Notes: generated from the letters alone by a model not told the origin. A DNA stretch of 5,916 nt from Paenibacillus sp. (GCA_029239545.1 JARBUQ010000315.1:1-5916), one strand, 5' to 3'; positions 1 to 5,586 are shown, numbered from the stretch's first letter. Numbers and translations: made by a program.

Positions 1-93
1 TATCCGGAGTATTACAAAGGAGTGCAGGGGTGCGAATATCGGATAGAAGATGTGCGCCCGATCAAGCGGATGCAGAGCGCAAGGAGAGCGTAA
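1..93 (+). CDS. C-terminal end of an unidentified protein (partial)
   Basis: The frame is open from base 1 and stops at TAA 91-93, giving the last 30 residues of a protein whose start lies left of the window. The peptide contains PEYYKGVQGCEYRIEDVRPI and ends in a basic RMQSARRA tail. Its mixed composition (alternating aromatic, acidic and basic residues) looks like a folded domain edge followed by a disordered tail. I do not recognise the family. If this frame is real, its mRNA would run on to the terminator at 308-339, leaving a long 3' untranslated region of about 215 bases. A frameshift near 60-90 into the frame ending at 290 would shorten that gap, but nothing in the sequence proves it. 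Confidence 0.45.
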   Translation, partial: YPEYYKGVQGCEYRIEDVRPIKRMQSARRA

Positions 94-290
94 CTCCCTC
101 ATCCAAGTCGAAGAAAAAGGGCAGGCAGGTGGAGCGGAGAAACGAAGTGTTCGCCTTTGTCTTTGGGTTCCAACCTCTAAAAAATATAATCAAAGGAACC
201 CAAGGACAACAGCCGAAAGTTTTCGAAGAAAACTACATCGTAAGCATAAGCTCGGAGCCCGCCTGCCAGCCCTTCCATGCGCCTTACTGA
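30..290 (+). CDS. possible small protein ORF, 86 codons, unrecognised
   Basis: A GTG start at 30 sits 7 bases after AAAGGAG (16-22), a good Shine-Dalgarno. The TGA stop at 288-290 is followed 18 bases later by a strong terminator hairpin, the spacing expected after a real gene. Against this, the frame overlaps the open frame ending at 93, and the protein matches no family I know. It has a Lys/Arg/Ser-rich first half (SSKSKKKGRQVERR) and a short hydrophobic patch (FAFVFGF). Part of it is encoded by a 15-bp inverted repeat (157-171 with 195-209), which is unusual inside a coding sequence. It may be a genuine small gene, the frameshifted tail of the upstream gene, or chance. I lean slightly towards it not being an independent gene. 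Confidence 0.2.
   Translation: MRISDRRCAPDQADAERKESVTPSSKSKKKGRQVERRNEVFAFVFGFQPLKNIIKGTQGQQPKVFEENYIVSISSEPACQPFHAPY
157..209. repeat. 15-bp inverted repeat with 23-base loop
   Basis: Bases 157-171 pair with 195-209 over 15 positions, with one T-G wobble (162 with 204). The loop is A/T-rich and contains TATAAT at 185-190. Smaller hairpins lie nearby: 143-146 with 150-153, and 218-224 with 228-234. A G/C-rich segment at 120-126 is complementary to 261-267 and could enclose them. There is no T-run after the stem, so it is not a terminator. The set of helices suggests a structured RNA or mRNA tail ending at the terminator at 308-339. Confidence 0.5.
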
Positions 291-307
291 ACTCAACCGC
301 CAAGGAC

Positions 308-339
308 CTGACTGGTGAACTCCCAGTCAGATTTTTCTT
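308..339 (+). terminator. rho-independent terminator
   Basis: An 8-bp stem, CTGACTGG (308-315) with CCAGTCAG (323-330), has a 7-base loop and is followed by ATTTTTCTT. The T-run lies only on the plus strand, so it ends the transcript entering from the left (the gene or genes ending at 93 or 290) and protects the convergent histidine kinase gene. No comparable terminator for the kinase is visible on the minus strand. Confidence 0.8.
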
Positions 340-359
340 AAGAACTCAAAGGTACATGA

Positions 360-1451
360 TCAGGTTCCGGAAGCAGAGGAGGAGATCGGCAAGCGCACTA
401 TGAAGCTTGTACGATTCTGGTCGCTCTCAGCATGAATATTGCCGCCATGTCTCTCGACTATGCTCTTGGAGATAGCCAGGCCAAGCCCGGAGCCGCCCGT
501 ATGTTCATTTCTGGAGCGATCCACCCGGTAAAATCTCTCGAAAAGATGGGGGAGATCTATAGATGGAATAGCCGAGCCATAATTAACGACTTCGATAACA
601 GCCCATACGCCATCCCTGCGAACGACCGTGTCCAGCTTGTGTCCCTCTTGACCATAGACCATCGCATTGCTGAACAAATTATCGAATACGCGAAACAGCT
701 TGTCCGCATCGCCTGTGATCGTCAAATCCGTCTCACTTGTGATCAGATGACCAGACATCCCTACCTTGCGCAGCGGCAGCCTGTAATGCATCAGCATCTG
801 TGACATCATTTCGACCGTATTCACGGGCTTTCTGAGTAGAGGGATCGCATCGTGGCGCAGTCTGGTGAACTCGAACAAATCCTGTATCAGAACATGCAAG
901 CGCTGTGATTTGGCGTAGGCAATCTGTACATAGTGTCTCAGCTCCACCTCGTCCCGGTAACGATCTTCATCGACTAAGGCCAAGTAACCCAGGATTGAGG
1001 TTAAGGGAGTCCTCAGATCGTGTGAAACATTCGTTACCAGCTCATTTTTACTTTGCTCCGCCAGCCTTTCGTCCTCGAGCGATTGCTTCAGTTGAGCCAG
1101 AATTTGATTCAGATCTGCTGCGAGCTCGCCTACTTCGTTGCGTTCTGGTATGTTGATTTTGACATCCAAATTCCCTTCGGCAATATGCTGGACCGTATAT
1201 CCAAGCTTGGAAAAGGACCTGAATCGGCGCCAATTGAGCACAATCATCAGTAGGATAAAATATATGAAGCATAACCCGACAAAAGGGGGCGTATCACCGG
1301 ATAAACTAACAACGTTTCTCAGGAAGCTTCGTAATACTGAAATATCTCTTGATACTACATCTATCACCAACAGCGTAACACTGGTAGCGGGTATCATGAG
1401 GAGAGCACTAAGAATAATTTGACCGACTAAACGAAAGACCATCCGGCTCAT
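360..1451 (-). CDS. VanS/PhoR-like membrane sensor histidine kinase
   Basis: This is the sensor kinase of a two-component system, 363 residues. It autophosphorylates on histidine and passes the phosphate to the regulator encoded just upstream. Transmembrane helices lie at about 8-33 and 57-73, with a short extracytoplasmic loop of roughly 23 residues, too small for a ligand-binding domain. A HAMP linker spans about 74-126. The H-box is NVSHDLRTPLTS with His144. The ATP-binding domain has an N-box with Asn258 and Asn262 (DNLFSNAMVYG), a G1 region VVNYGSAIP, an F-box (LFERFYR, 303-309) and a G2 box GGSGLGLAISKSIVERHGG (319-337). An Asn in place of the usual G1 Asp is typical of VanS-like kinases. 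I chose ATG at 1451, 4 bases after the regulator's stop. A TTG at 1478 would add nine residues and overlap the regulator, but has no properly spaced ribosome binding site. The ATG's own Shine-Dalgarno is weak (GAGAG), so translational coupling is likely. The stimulus is unknown, and no transporter or resistance gene lies in the window to suggest one. Confidence 0.93.
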   Translation of the reverse strand: MSRMVFRLVGQIILSALLMIPATSVTLLVIDVVSRDISVLRSFLRNVVSLSGDTPPFVGLCFIYFILLMIVLNWRRFRSFSKLGYTVQHIAEGNLDVKINIPERNEVGELAADLNQILAQLKQSLEDERLAEQSKNELVTNVSHDLRTPLTSILGYLALVDEDRYRDEVELRHYVQIAYAKSQRLHVLIQDLFEFTRLRHDAIPLLRKPVNTVEMMSQMLMHYRLPLRKVGMSGHLITSETDLTITGDADKLFRVFDNLFSNAMVYGQEGHKLDTVVRRDGVWAVIEVVNYGSAIPSIDLPHLFERFYRVDRSRNEHTGGSGLGLAISKSIVERHGGNIHAESDQNRTSFIVRLPISSSASGT

Positions 1452-1455
1452 CAGG

Positions 1456-2154
1456 TTAGCTCTCAATTTTGTACCCAACCCCCCATACCGTGGAGATAAG
1501 CTTCTCCCCCAGCTCCTGTTCCAGCTTGTCCCGCAAATTACTGATATGCACCATCACCGTGTTGTTCGCGTCAAAATATTTCTCCTTCCATACCTGGCGG
1601 AAAATGTCCTCCGCACTGAATACTCTGCCAGGATGAAGAGCTAACAAATGTAAAATCCCGAACTCCTTCGAGGTTAGCGCGAGGGGCCGGCCATTCACTT
1701 CAGCGGAATGATTGAATTTATTGATCTCAAGATTCCCCAAGCGGATTACATCACTCTCTTCCAGGAAATCATCAGCATTTGGTTTATCATTGTATGCACG
1801 TCGAAGCAGGGACTTGACCCGCAGTGTAAGCTCGAGAGGATTAAACGGCTTCACAACATAATCATCCGCACCTGTCATTAGTCCTGTAATTCGGTCCATA
1901 TCTTCAGCTTTTGCGCTTACAATGAGAATGGGCACGTTCTGATGCTTGCGAATGCTGCGGCACACTTCAAGACCATCTATTTCAGGCATCATCAGGTCCA
2001 AGACAACGAGATGGAACGGCTCTGCCTGGAACAGCTCCAGCGCCTCACGTCCGTTTGCGGCCAGCTTCGTCATATACCCTTCATTCTTCAAATAAATATT
2101 AATAAGCTGGGCAATTTCCCGGTCATCGTCTACAACCAGAATGTTATAACTCAT
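1456..2154 (-). CDS. VanR/OmpR-family response regulator
   Basis: A DNA-binding response regulator of 232 residues, the usual family length. The receiver domain (about 4-115) has the acidic pair Asp9/Asp10, phospho-acceptor Asp53 in VVLDLMMPEIDG, Ser80 at the switch position and Lys102 in VVKPF. A winged-helix DNA-binding domain follows (about 135-230), with LTSKEFGILHLLA, the recognition-helix region NNTVMVHISNLRDKL, and a C-terminus TVWGVGYKIES that closely resembles VanR. The start is ATG 2154, preceded by GAAAGGAG with 8 bases of spacing; a longer frame to 2187 lacks such a site. It is the first gene of a two-gene operon with the downstream kinase. The CTTAAG repeats at 2237-2263, about 85-110 bases upstream of the start, are a candidate binding site for its own product. 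The targets cannot be read from this window. Confidence 0.95.
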   Translation of the reverse strand: MSYNILVVDDDREIAQLINIYLKNEGYMTKLAANGREALELFQAEPFHLVVLDLMMPEIDGLEVCRSIRKHQNVPILIVSAKAEDMDRITGLMTGADDYVVKPFNPLELTLRVKSLLRRAYNDKPNADDFLEESDVIRLGNLEINKFNHSAEVNGRPLALTSKEFGILHLLALHPGRVFSAEDIFRQVWKEKYFDANNTVMVHISNLRDKLEQELGEKLISTVWGVGYKIES

Positions 2155-2236
2155 TAGCAAAACTCCTTTCGGCGAATCTGGTTCCACTATTAACTATAAA
2201 ACAGTTTGCTTCATATGTAAGCATTCCGGATGCGAT

Positions 2237-2267
2237 CTTAAGAATTATTATGTGTTTCTTAAGGATT
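2237..2267. promoter_or_regulatory. candidate operator upstream of the response regulator
   Basis: CTTAAGAATT (2237-2246) and CTTAAGGATT (2258-2267) form a direct repeat of 10 bases with one mismatch and a 21-bp period, two helical turns. Because CTTAAG is palindromic, the same bases also form an 8-bp inverted repeat (2237-2244 with 2256-2263). OmpR-family regulators commonly bind tandem repeats of one or two turns as dimers, so autoregulation is a reasonable inference. The minus-strand promoter itself is not clear. A CATAAT at 2252-2247 between the repeats could be a -10, but its -35 is poor. Confidence 0.4.
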
Positions 2268-2302
2268 AATTAAAGATCAGACCCAGCTGCCGCAGTATCC
2301 GC

Positions 2303-2339
2303 AAAAAAACAAGCATGAACCGATTGGTCCATGCTTGTT
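2303..2339 (-). terminator. rho-independent terminator of tRNA-Arg
   Basis: On the minus strand a 10-bp perfect stem (2330-2339 with 2308-2317, AACAAGCATG/CATGCTTGTT) closes a 12-base loop. It runs directly into seven T residues (2309-2303). It starts 7 bases after the tRNA 3' end and separates the tRNA unit from the two-component operon downstream. Confidence 0.92.
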
Positions 2340-2345
2340 GGTGTA

Positions 2346-2419
<74 letters not shown>

Positions 2420-2435
2420 ATATTAAGTAAAGCTC

Positions 2436-2500
2436 TGGAGCGGCTGAAGGAAATCGCACCCTCATCACAAGCTTGAAACTCAAGCTCTGCATCCAACAGA
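2436..2500 (-). pseudogene. decayed, 5'-truncated tRNA-Gly-like sequence
   Basis: Bases 2439-2475 match the 3' half of the nearby tRNA-Gly (2904-2940) at 31 of 37 positions, covering the 3' acceptor strand, T-arm, variable region and 3' side of the anticodon stem. The 3' end carries an encoded CCA (2438-2436), which neither intact tRNA here has. Defects: the T-loop reads TGCGATT instead of TTCGATT, the anticodon stem no longer pairs in cloverleaf register, and there is no 5' acceptor strand. A full 71-base tRNA would begin at 2509, inside the -10 box at 2506-2511, so roughly 30 bases appear lost. The sequence now forms a 7-bp triloop hairpin (2470-2476 with 2480-2486). It lies in the transcribed leader of tRNA-Arg. 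It cannot make a normal tRNA; whether it does anything else is unknown. Confidence 0.6.
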
Positions 2501-2505
2501 AATTG

Positions 2506-2534
2506 ATTATACCCGAAACAAATGGATATAGCAA
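2506..2534 (-). promoter_or_regulatory. sigma-A promoter of the tRNA-Arg unit
   Basis: On the minus strand, TTGCTA (2534-2529), a 17-base spacer and a perfect TATAAT (2511-2506). Transcription should begin near 2499, about 80 bases before tRNA-Arg, so the primary transcript starts within the tRNA-like remnant. The -35 box and spacer length are identical to those of the tRNA-Gly promoter at 3004-3032. This suggests the promoter originally served the tRNA-Gly-like gene now decayed. Confidence 0.8.
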
Positions 2535-2580
2535 GGCCATTATTTTTGTTAGTATTCATACTTCCCACCATATGAGGTGC

Positions 2581-2787
2581 TTAGTTAAAGAGGAGAGGAA
2601 CGGCGACACAGAAAAAGACAATCAAAATAATAATACTGCTGATCCGACTCATTAGAAGGTAAGCGTCACTGGGCTCGGAATCTCCTTTTACCATCCAACC
2701 ATATCTCATATACCAACCGAGTCTGGGATTGAAAATGTTAAGTACTGCAATCAGTACAAAAACAATATAAAAAATAATTATCATCAT
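2581..2787 (-). CDS. small two-helix membrane protein (DUF6199-like)
   Basis: A 68-residue protein with a hydrophobic helix at about 3-19 and a second at about 49-67. A conserved-looking middle, NPRLGWYMRYGWMVKGD followed by SEPSDAYLLMSRISS, separates them. This layout resembles small uncharacterised Bacillota membrane proteins of the DUF6199 type, from memory and not searched; the function is unknown. I chose ATG 2787 because AAGGAG (2799-2794) lies 6 bases upstream. The in-frame ATG at 2802 would place that ribosome binding site inside the gene. A second ATG at 2784 is also possible. The gene sits between two tRNA genes on the same strand, downstream of the tRNA-Gly terminator. Its promoter is not obvious: a TTGAAA lies near 2832-2837 with a poor -10. 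No terminator follows, so its transcript may run on into tRNA-Arg. Confidence 0.75.
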   Translation of the reverse strand: MMIIIFYIVFVLIAVLNIFNPRLGWYMRYGWMVKGDSEPSDAYLLMSRISSIIILIVFFCVAVPLLFN

Positions 2788-2857
2788 GATCATCTCCTTC
2801 ATAATAATTTACGATTGAATTATGAAGTTGTTTCAAAATAATGTTTCTTGTTATAAC

Positions 2858-2883
2858 AAAAAAAGCCTTGATCACAAGGCTTT
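2858..2883 (-). terminator. rho-independent terminator of tRNA-Gly
   Basis: On the minus strand, AAAGCCTTG (2883-2875), a 4-base loop and CAAGGCTTT (2870-2862) form a 9-bp stem that continues into a T-run reaching 2858. It lies 20 bases after the tRNA-Gly 3' end and should separate that unit from the small membrane protein gene. Confidence 0.9.
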
Positions 2884-2903
2884 ACTCGAAAACTTTCATT
2901 GTA

Positions 2904-2974
2904 AGCGGGTGAAGGGAATCGAACCCTCGCCTCAAGCTTGGGAAGCTGGCGTTCTGCCACTGAACTACACCCGC
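2904..2974 (-). tRNA. tRNA-Gly (CCC anticodon)
   Basis: A complete 71-base cloverleaf on the minus strand. The acceptor stem is GCGGGTG/CACCCGC with discriminator T, and the D-stem is GTTC/GAAC. The anticodon loop TTCCCAA gives anticodon CCC (reads GGG). The T-arm is GAGGG/CCCTT with loop TTCGATT. CCA is not encoded. The anticodon stem CCAGC/GCTTG contains one C-U mismatch (position 28 with 42), which weakens it. It has its own promoter (3004-3032) and terminator (2858-2883). Confidence 0.95.
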
Positions 2975-3003
2975 ATGATAACCTTGCAGAACAAGCATTG
3001 ATA

Positions 3004-3032
3004 ATAATATCATAGGAATATGGGAATAGCAA
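3004..3032 (-). promoter_or_regulatory. sigma-A promoter of tRNA-Gly
   Basis: On the minus strand, TTGCTA (3032-3027), a 17-base spacer and TATTAT (3009-3004). The predicted start, near 2997, lies about 23 bases before the tRNA. It diverges from the ysoA-like gene's promoter, with a 9-bp inverted repeat between them. Confidence 0.75.
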
Positions 3033-3038
3033 CAAAAT

Positions 3039-3063
3039 TAATACGCAGCAGGATTGCGTATTA
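3039..3063. repeat. 9-bp inverted repeat between divergent promoters
   Basis: TAATACGCA (3039-3047) and TGCGTATTA (3055-3063) are perfectly complementary with a 7-base gap, 16 bp centre to centre. The repeat lies between the tRNA-Gly -35 and the -10 of the ysoA-like gene, and its right arm overlaps that gene's probable -35. It could bind a dimeric regulator. There is no T-run, so a terminator is unlikely. Confidence 0.5.
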
Positions 3064-3084
3064 TTGTGCCGAATCTGCTACAAT
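3054..3084 (+). promoter_or_regulatory. extended -10 promoter of the ysoA-like gene
   Basis: TACAAT (3079-3084) is preceded by TGC (3076-3078), making an extended -10. A TTGCGT at 3054-3059 is 19 bases upstream, a long spacer that the extended -10 may compensate for. Transcription would start near 3091, which excludes the TTG at 3064 as the translation start and gives a leader of about 45-54 bases. Confidence 0.6.
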
Positions 3085-3135
3085 ATATGGAATATAAACA
3101 GGCTTATTTTCGCTAATATTCGACAATGCCGGGAG

Positions 3136-4092
3136 GTGACTTCCATCACGGAGAGTAATGTATTCCTATTCCCCAAAACGATTGACTACTACCAAATTGA
3201 ATTAACCCGAATGCTTGAGACTGAACGTTATAGCGAAGCAGTCGGGGTTCTGAAATTCTTGCTTCAATGCCGCCATGAAGATGATGACTCGAAGGAGGAG
3301 TGGGTGGCCCTGCTTGAATGGCTGGAGAACACATTCCCAGAAGCAGGTGGCACAGCTTCGCCTCAAGCTGGAAGCAAGGATAATGCTGCGGACCCGGTTG
3401 ATGAGGAGGATGAGGATGAGGATGAGGAATCCGAAGCGGACTTGTTCAAACGAAGAGTGTGGCTGAAGACTGCCGAGGACTCACAGTATGCCGTGAAATT
3501 GCTTGATTCCCTCGTTCAGACAGATTCACCGGACAAGCAGCTGTTAGCGCTTGAGCAGCTCCTTCATGCCGAGCATAGTCGAATCAAGCGCGTTCTACGA
3601 GAGTGGCTGGAGAACACAAGAATTCATCCGGTTGTACAATTCAAAGCGCTTCAGGTCTTGAAGGCAAGAGGTGACTCGGGTCGACTCATGCTGCATAAGC
3701 TAGGGCAGACCGTGGAGCTTGACGTGGCGGAGACGCCGCTGAATTTCGACGAATTTCCGCAGCAGATCGGCACGATTCGCAAGCGGGTATTAGAAGTGAA
3801 TGAAGTGAATCAGCCTGCGCTTGCGTATTTTGTCGAACAGACCTGGAATGATTTCTTGGCCTTTATCTATGGAACTTCCATCTATCGGGATATCATCAGA
3901 ATGAATGGGAGAGTCCTTGATATATGGGCTGCGGCTCTTCATCATACGCTTCTTGAAACTATGTTCGCGCTTAGCGACGAAGCTGAGACCCGCGAGATAT
4001 TCGGTATCGAGGATGAGCAATTCAAGGCTTGGCAGAAGGCCTGTCAGGTGATGAAATTATTCCTTACTGTAACGGCACCGGCTGACAACTGA
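3136..4092 (+). CDS. ysoA: YsoA-like protein upstream of trigger factor
   Basis: A soluble helical protein of about 315-318 residues, with no signal peptide or membrane segment. I identify it with Bacillus YsoA (described as a TPR-repeat protein, about 340 residues) from its position directly before tig, its length, and the N-terminal VFLFPKTIDYYQIELTRML; the function is unknown. Two helical regions flank an acidic, probably disordered linker at residues 86-102 (DPVDEEDEDEDEESEAD). The C-terminal half (WNDFLAFIYG, WAAALHHTLLETMF) looks like a packed helical domain. The start is uncertain. GTG 3136 lies inside the Shine-Dalgarno GGAGGTGA (3132-3139). That site is ideally placed, 5 bases upstream, for ATC at 3145, and the next in-frame ATG is at 3211. 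I report the GTG as the nearest conventional codon. No clear terminator follows, so some transcripts may run into tig. Confidence 0.85.
   Translation: MTSITESNVFLFPKTIDYYQIELTRMLETERYSEAVGVLKFLLQCRHEDDDSKEEWVALLEWLENTFPEAGGTASPQAGSKDNAADPVDEEDEDEDEESEADLFKRRVWLKTAEDSQYAVKLLDSLVQTDSPDKQLLALEQLLHAEHSRIKRVLREWLENTRIHPVVQFKALQVLKARGDSGRLMLHKLGQTVELDVAETPLNFDEFPQQIGTIRKRVLEVNEVNQPALAYFVEQTWNDFLAFIYGTSIYRDIIRMNGRVLDIWAAALHHTLLETMFALSDEAETREIFGIEDEQFKAWQKACQVMKLFLTVTAPADN
3409..3426 (+). repeat. in-frame GATGAG hexamer repeat in the ysoA-like gene
   Basis: Three perfect GATGAG units, flanked by a GATGAG at 3400-3405 and an extra GAG, encode the Asp/Glu-rich linker. Slippage by a whole unit would change the linker by two residues without altering the frame, so its length can vary between strains. 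Confidence 0.7.
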
Positions 4093-4135
4093 CACAATGT
4101 GAGCAGATGTTTCAACAATTCCTGTCAAGAATTCC

Positions 4136-4168
4136 TTGATTCCGATGTTTTTTGTGATATAATATAAT
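4136..4168 (+). promoter_or_regulatory. sigma-A promoter of tig
   Basis: TTGATT (4136-4141), a 16-base spacer and TATAAT (4158-4163), with TG at 4155-4156 giving an extended -10. A second TATAAT (4163-4168) overlaps the first and could shift the start by 5 bases. Transcription should begin near 4170, leaving an 89-base leader. Neither a CIRCE element nor a CtsR heptad repeat is visible, so there is no sign of the usual heat-shock repressors. Confidence 0.8.
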
Positions 4169-4258
4169 GGTTATAAAATGGACATTGTTCTGGTGTCAGG
4201 TCGGACTGGCCGGGCGCTTTTACTTTGTATCGGTTAATTTCTGGAGGGGAAAGCATAA

Positions 4259-5560
4259 ATGGCAGCTAGCTGGGAAAAAATAGAGAAGAACAAAGTACAA
4301 CTTCAAATCGAGGTTGACGCAGATCAAGTAGCTTTGGCCTTGGACAAGGCGTTTAAGAAGGTTGCAGCAAAGATTAACGTTCCAGGATTCCGTAAGGGTA
4401 AAGTACCTCGCGGTATTTTCGAAGCCAAATTCGGAGTTGAAAGCTTGTACCAGGATGCACTTGATATCATCTTGCCTGAAGCTTACATGGAAGCCATTCA
4501 AGAACATGAGATTATTCCAGTTGACCGTCCTGAAGTGGACGTGCAGGTTTTTGCCAAGGGACAAGCCCTTAAGTTCACAGCTACAGTTGCAGTGAAGCCT
4601 GAAGTGGAGCTTGGCGAATACAAAGGAATCGAAGTTCCTGAGAAGACAAGTGAAGTTACAGCAGAAGAGATTCAAGCTGAGTTAGAGCGTCTTCAACAGC
4701 GTCATGCTGAGCTTACTGTTGTTGAAGAAGGCGCAGCTGAGAATGGCGATACGGTTGTTCTGGACTTTGACGGATATGTTGACGGTGAAGCTTTCGAAGG
4801 CGGCAAATCCGAGAAGTATTCCCTTGAGCTTGGATCCGGCAGCTTCATTCCTGGGTTCGAAGAGCAGGTAGTAGGCTTGAGTGCAGGCGACGAGAAGGAC
4901 ATTGAGGTTAACTTCCCAGAGAATTATCACTCGGAAGATCTCAAGGGGAAAGCCGCTGTATTCAAGATTAAGCTGCACGACATCAAACGCAAGAACTTGC
5001 CGGAGCTTGACGATGAATTCGCCAAAGATGTGAGTGAATTCGACACACTGGACGAGTTTAAGCAAGATATCGAGAAGCGCTTGTTAGATCGCAAGACCAA
5101 AGCCAATCAACAAGAGATCGAGACAGCAGTTGTAGAAAAAGCAGCTGAGTCTTCATCTGTTGAAATTCCTGCTTCCATGGTCGAAACCGAGCAAGAGCAA
5201 ATGTACAAGGATTTCGCTAATCGTTTGCAAATGCAAGGTATGAACCTGGAGATGTACTTCCAATTCTCCGGACAGAATGAAGAAGCGCTTAAGGATCAAA
5301 TGAAGGGCGATGCGGAGAAGCGCGTTCGCAACAACCTTGTTCTTGAAGCAATCAGCAAAGCTGAGAACATCGAAGCCACTGAAGAGGAATTGACTGCAGA
5401 GCTGGAGAAGATGGCTGAGCAATACCAGCGCTCCCTCGATGAGATTCGTTCCATTCTTAGCGCCAATGGCAACTTGGACAGCTTGAAGAGCGAATTGACG
5501 ATTAAGAAAACAGTTGAATTCTTGGTGGAGAACAGCAAGCAAGTTGCGCCAGTAGCTTAA
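4259..5560 (+). CDS. tig: trigger factor, ribosome-associated chaperone
   Basis: A 433-residue trigger factor of normal length. It binds the ribosome near the exit tunnel and shields emerging chains, and its middle domain has peptidyl-prolyl isomerase activity. The ribosome-binding domain (about 1-145) carries the signature GFRKGKVP at 43-50, with F44-R45-K46 as the ribosome contact. The FKBP-like isomerase domain (about 163-248) shows VVLDFDGYVDGEAFEGG (166-182) and LGSGSFIPGFEEQVVGL (191-207). The C-terminal chaperone arms (about 250-425) are helical and charged. ATG 4259 follows GGAGGGGA with 8 bases of spacing. The gene has its own promoter (4136-4168) and a terminator just after the stop, so it is probably transcribed mainly alone. 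The order tig-clpP resembles the E. coli tig-clpP-clpX-lon cluster, whereas B. subtilis has tig-clpX with clpP elsewhere. Confidence 0.98.
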   Translation: MAASWEKIEKNKVQLQIEVDADQVALALDKAFKKVAAKINVPGFRKGKVPRGIFEAKFGVESLYQDALDIILPEAYMEAIQEHEIIPVDRPEVDVQVFAKGQALKFTATVAVKPEVELGEYKGIEVPEKTSEVTAEEIQAELERLQQRHAELTVVEEGAAENGDTVVLDFDGYVDGEAFEGGKSEKYSLELGSGSFIPGFEEQVVGLSAGDEKDIEVNFPENYHSEDLKGKAAVFKIKLHDIKRKNLPELDDEFAKDVSEFDTLDEFKQDIEKRLLDRKTKANQQEIETAVVEKAAESSSVEIPASMVETEQEQMYKDFANRLQMQGMNLEMYFQFSGQNEEALKDQMKGDAEKRVRNNLVLEAISKAENIEATEEELTAELEKMAEQYQRSLDEIRSILSANGNLDSLKSELTIKKTVEFLVENSKQVAPVA

Positions 5561-5586
5561 AGCTTGACAACACTAATGTCATAAGA

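Noticed and set aside
432..803. 123-codon plus-strand open frame
   Set aside because: It lies entirely antisense to the histidine kinase ATP-binding region, whose motifs are unmistakable, and it has no family resemblance of its own.
1452..1478. Nine-residue extension of the histidine kinase from TTG 1478
   Set aside because: It overlaps the regulator's end and has only a G-run immediately adjacent, without usable spacing; ATG 1451 directly after the regulator stop fits better.
2573..2586. Short hairpin CACC/GGTG after the small membrane protein gene as a terminator
   Set aside because: The stem is only 4 bp and is not followed by T residues on the minus strand.
2820..3035. 71-codon minus-strand open frame
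   Set aside because: It runs straight through tRNA-Gly and its terminator; the apparent protein is translated tRNA.
3064..3135. N-terminal extension of the ysoA-like gene from TTG 3064
   Set aside because: The TTG lies upstream of the extended -10 box at 3079-3084, so it would not be on the transcript, and no ribosome binding site precedes it.
4118..4141. Repeated AATTCCT (4118-4124, 4130-4136) and near-palindrome CAAGAATTCCTTG as a heat-shock operator before tig
   Set aside because: It matches neither CIRCE nor the CtsR heptad, the palindrome has a central mismatch, and A/T-rich repeats of this size arise by chance.
4220..4675. 151-codon minus-strand open frame rich in Cys, Phe and Leu
   Set aside because: It is antisense to trigger factor and its leader; the composition is that expected from the reverse of Lys/Glu-rich codons.
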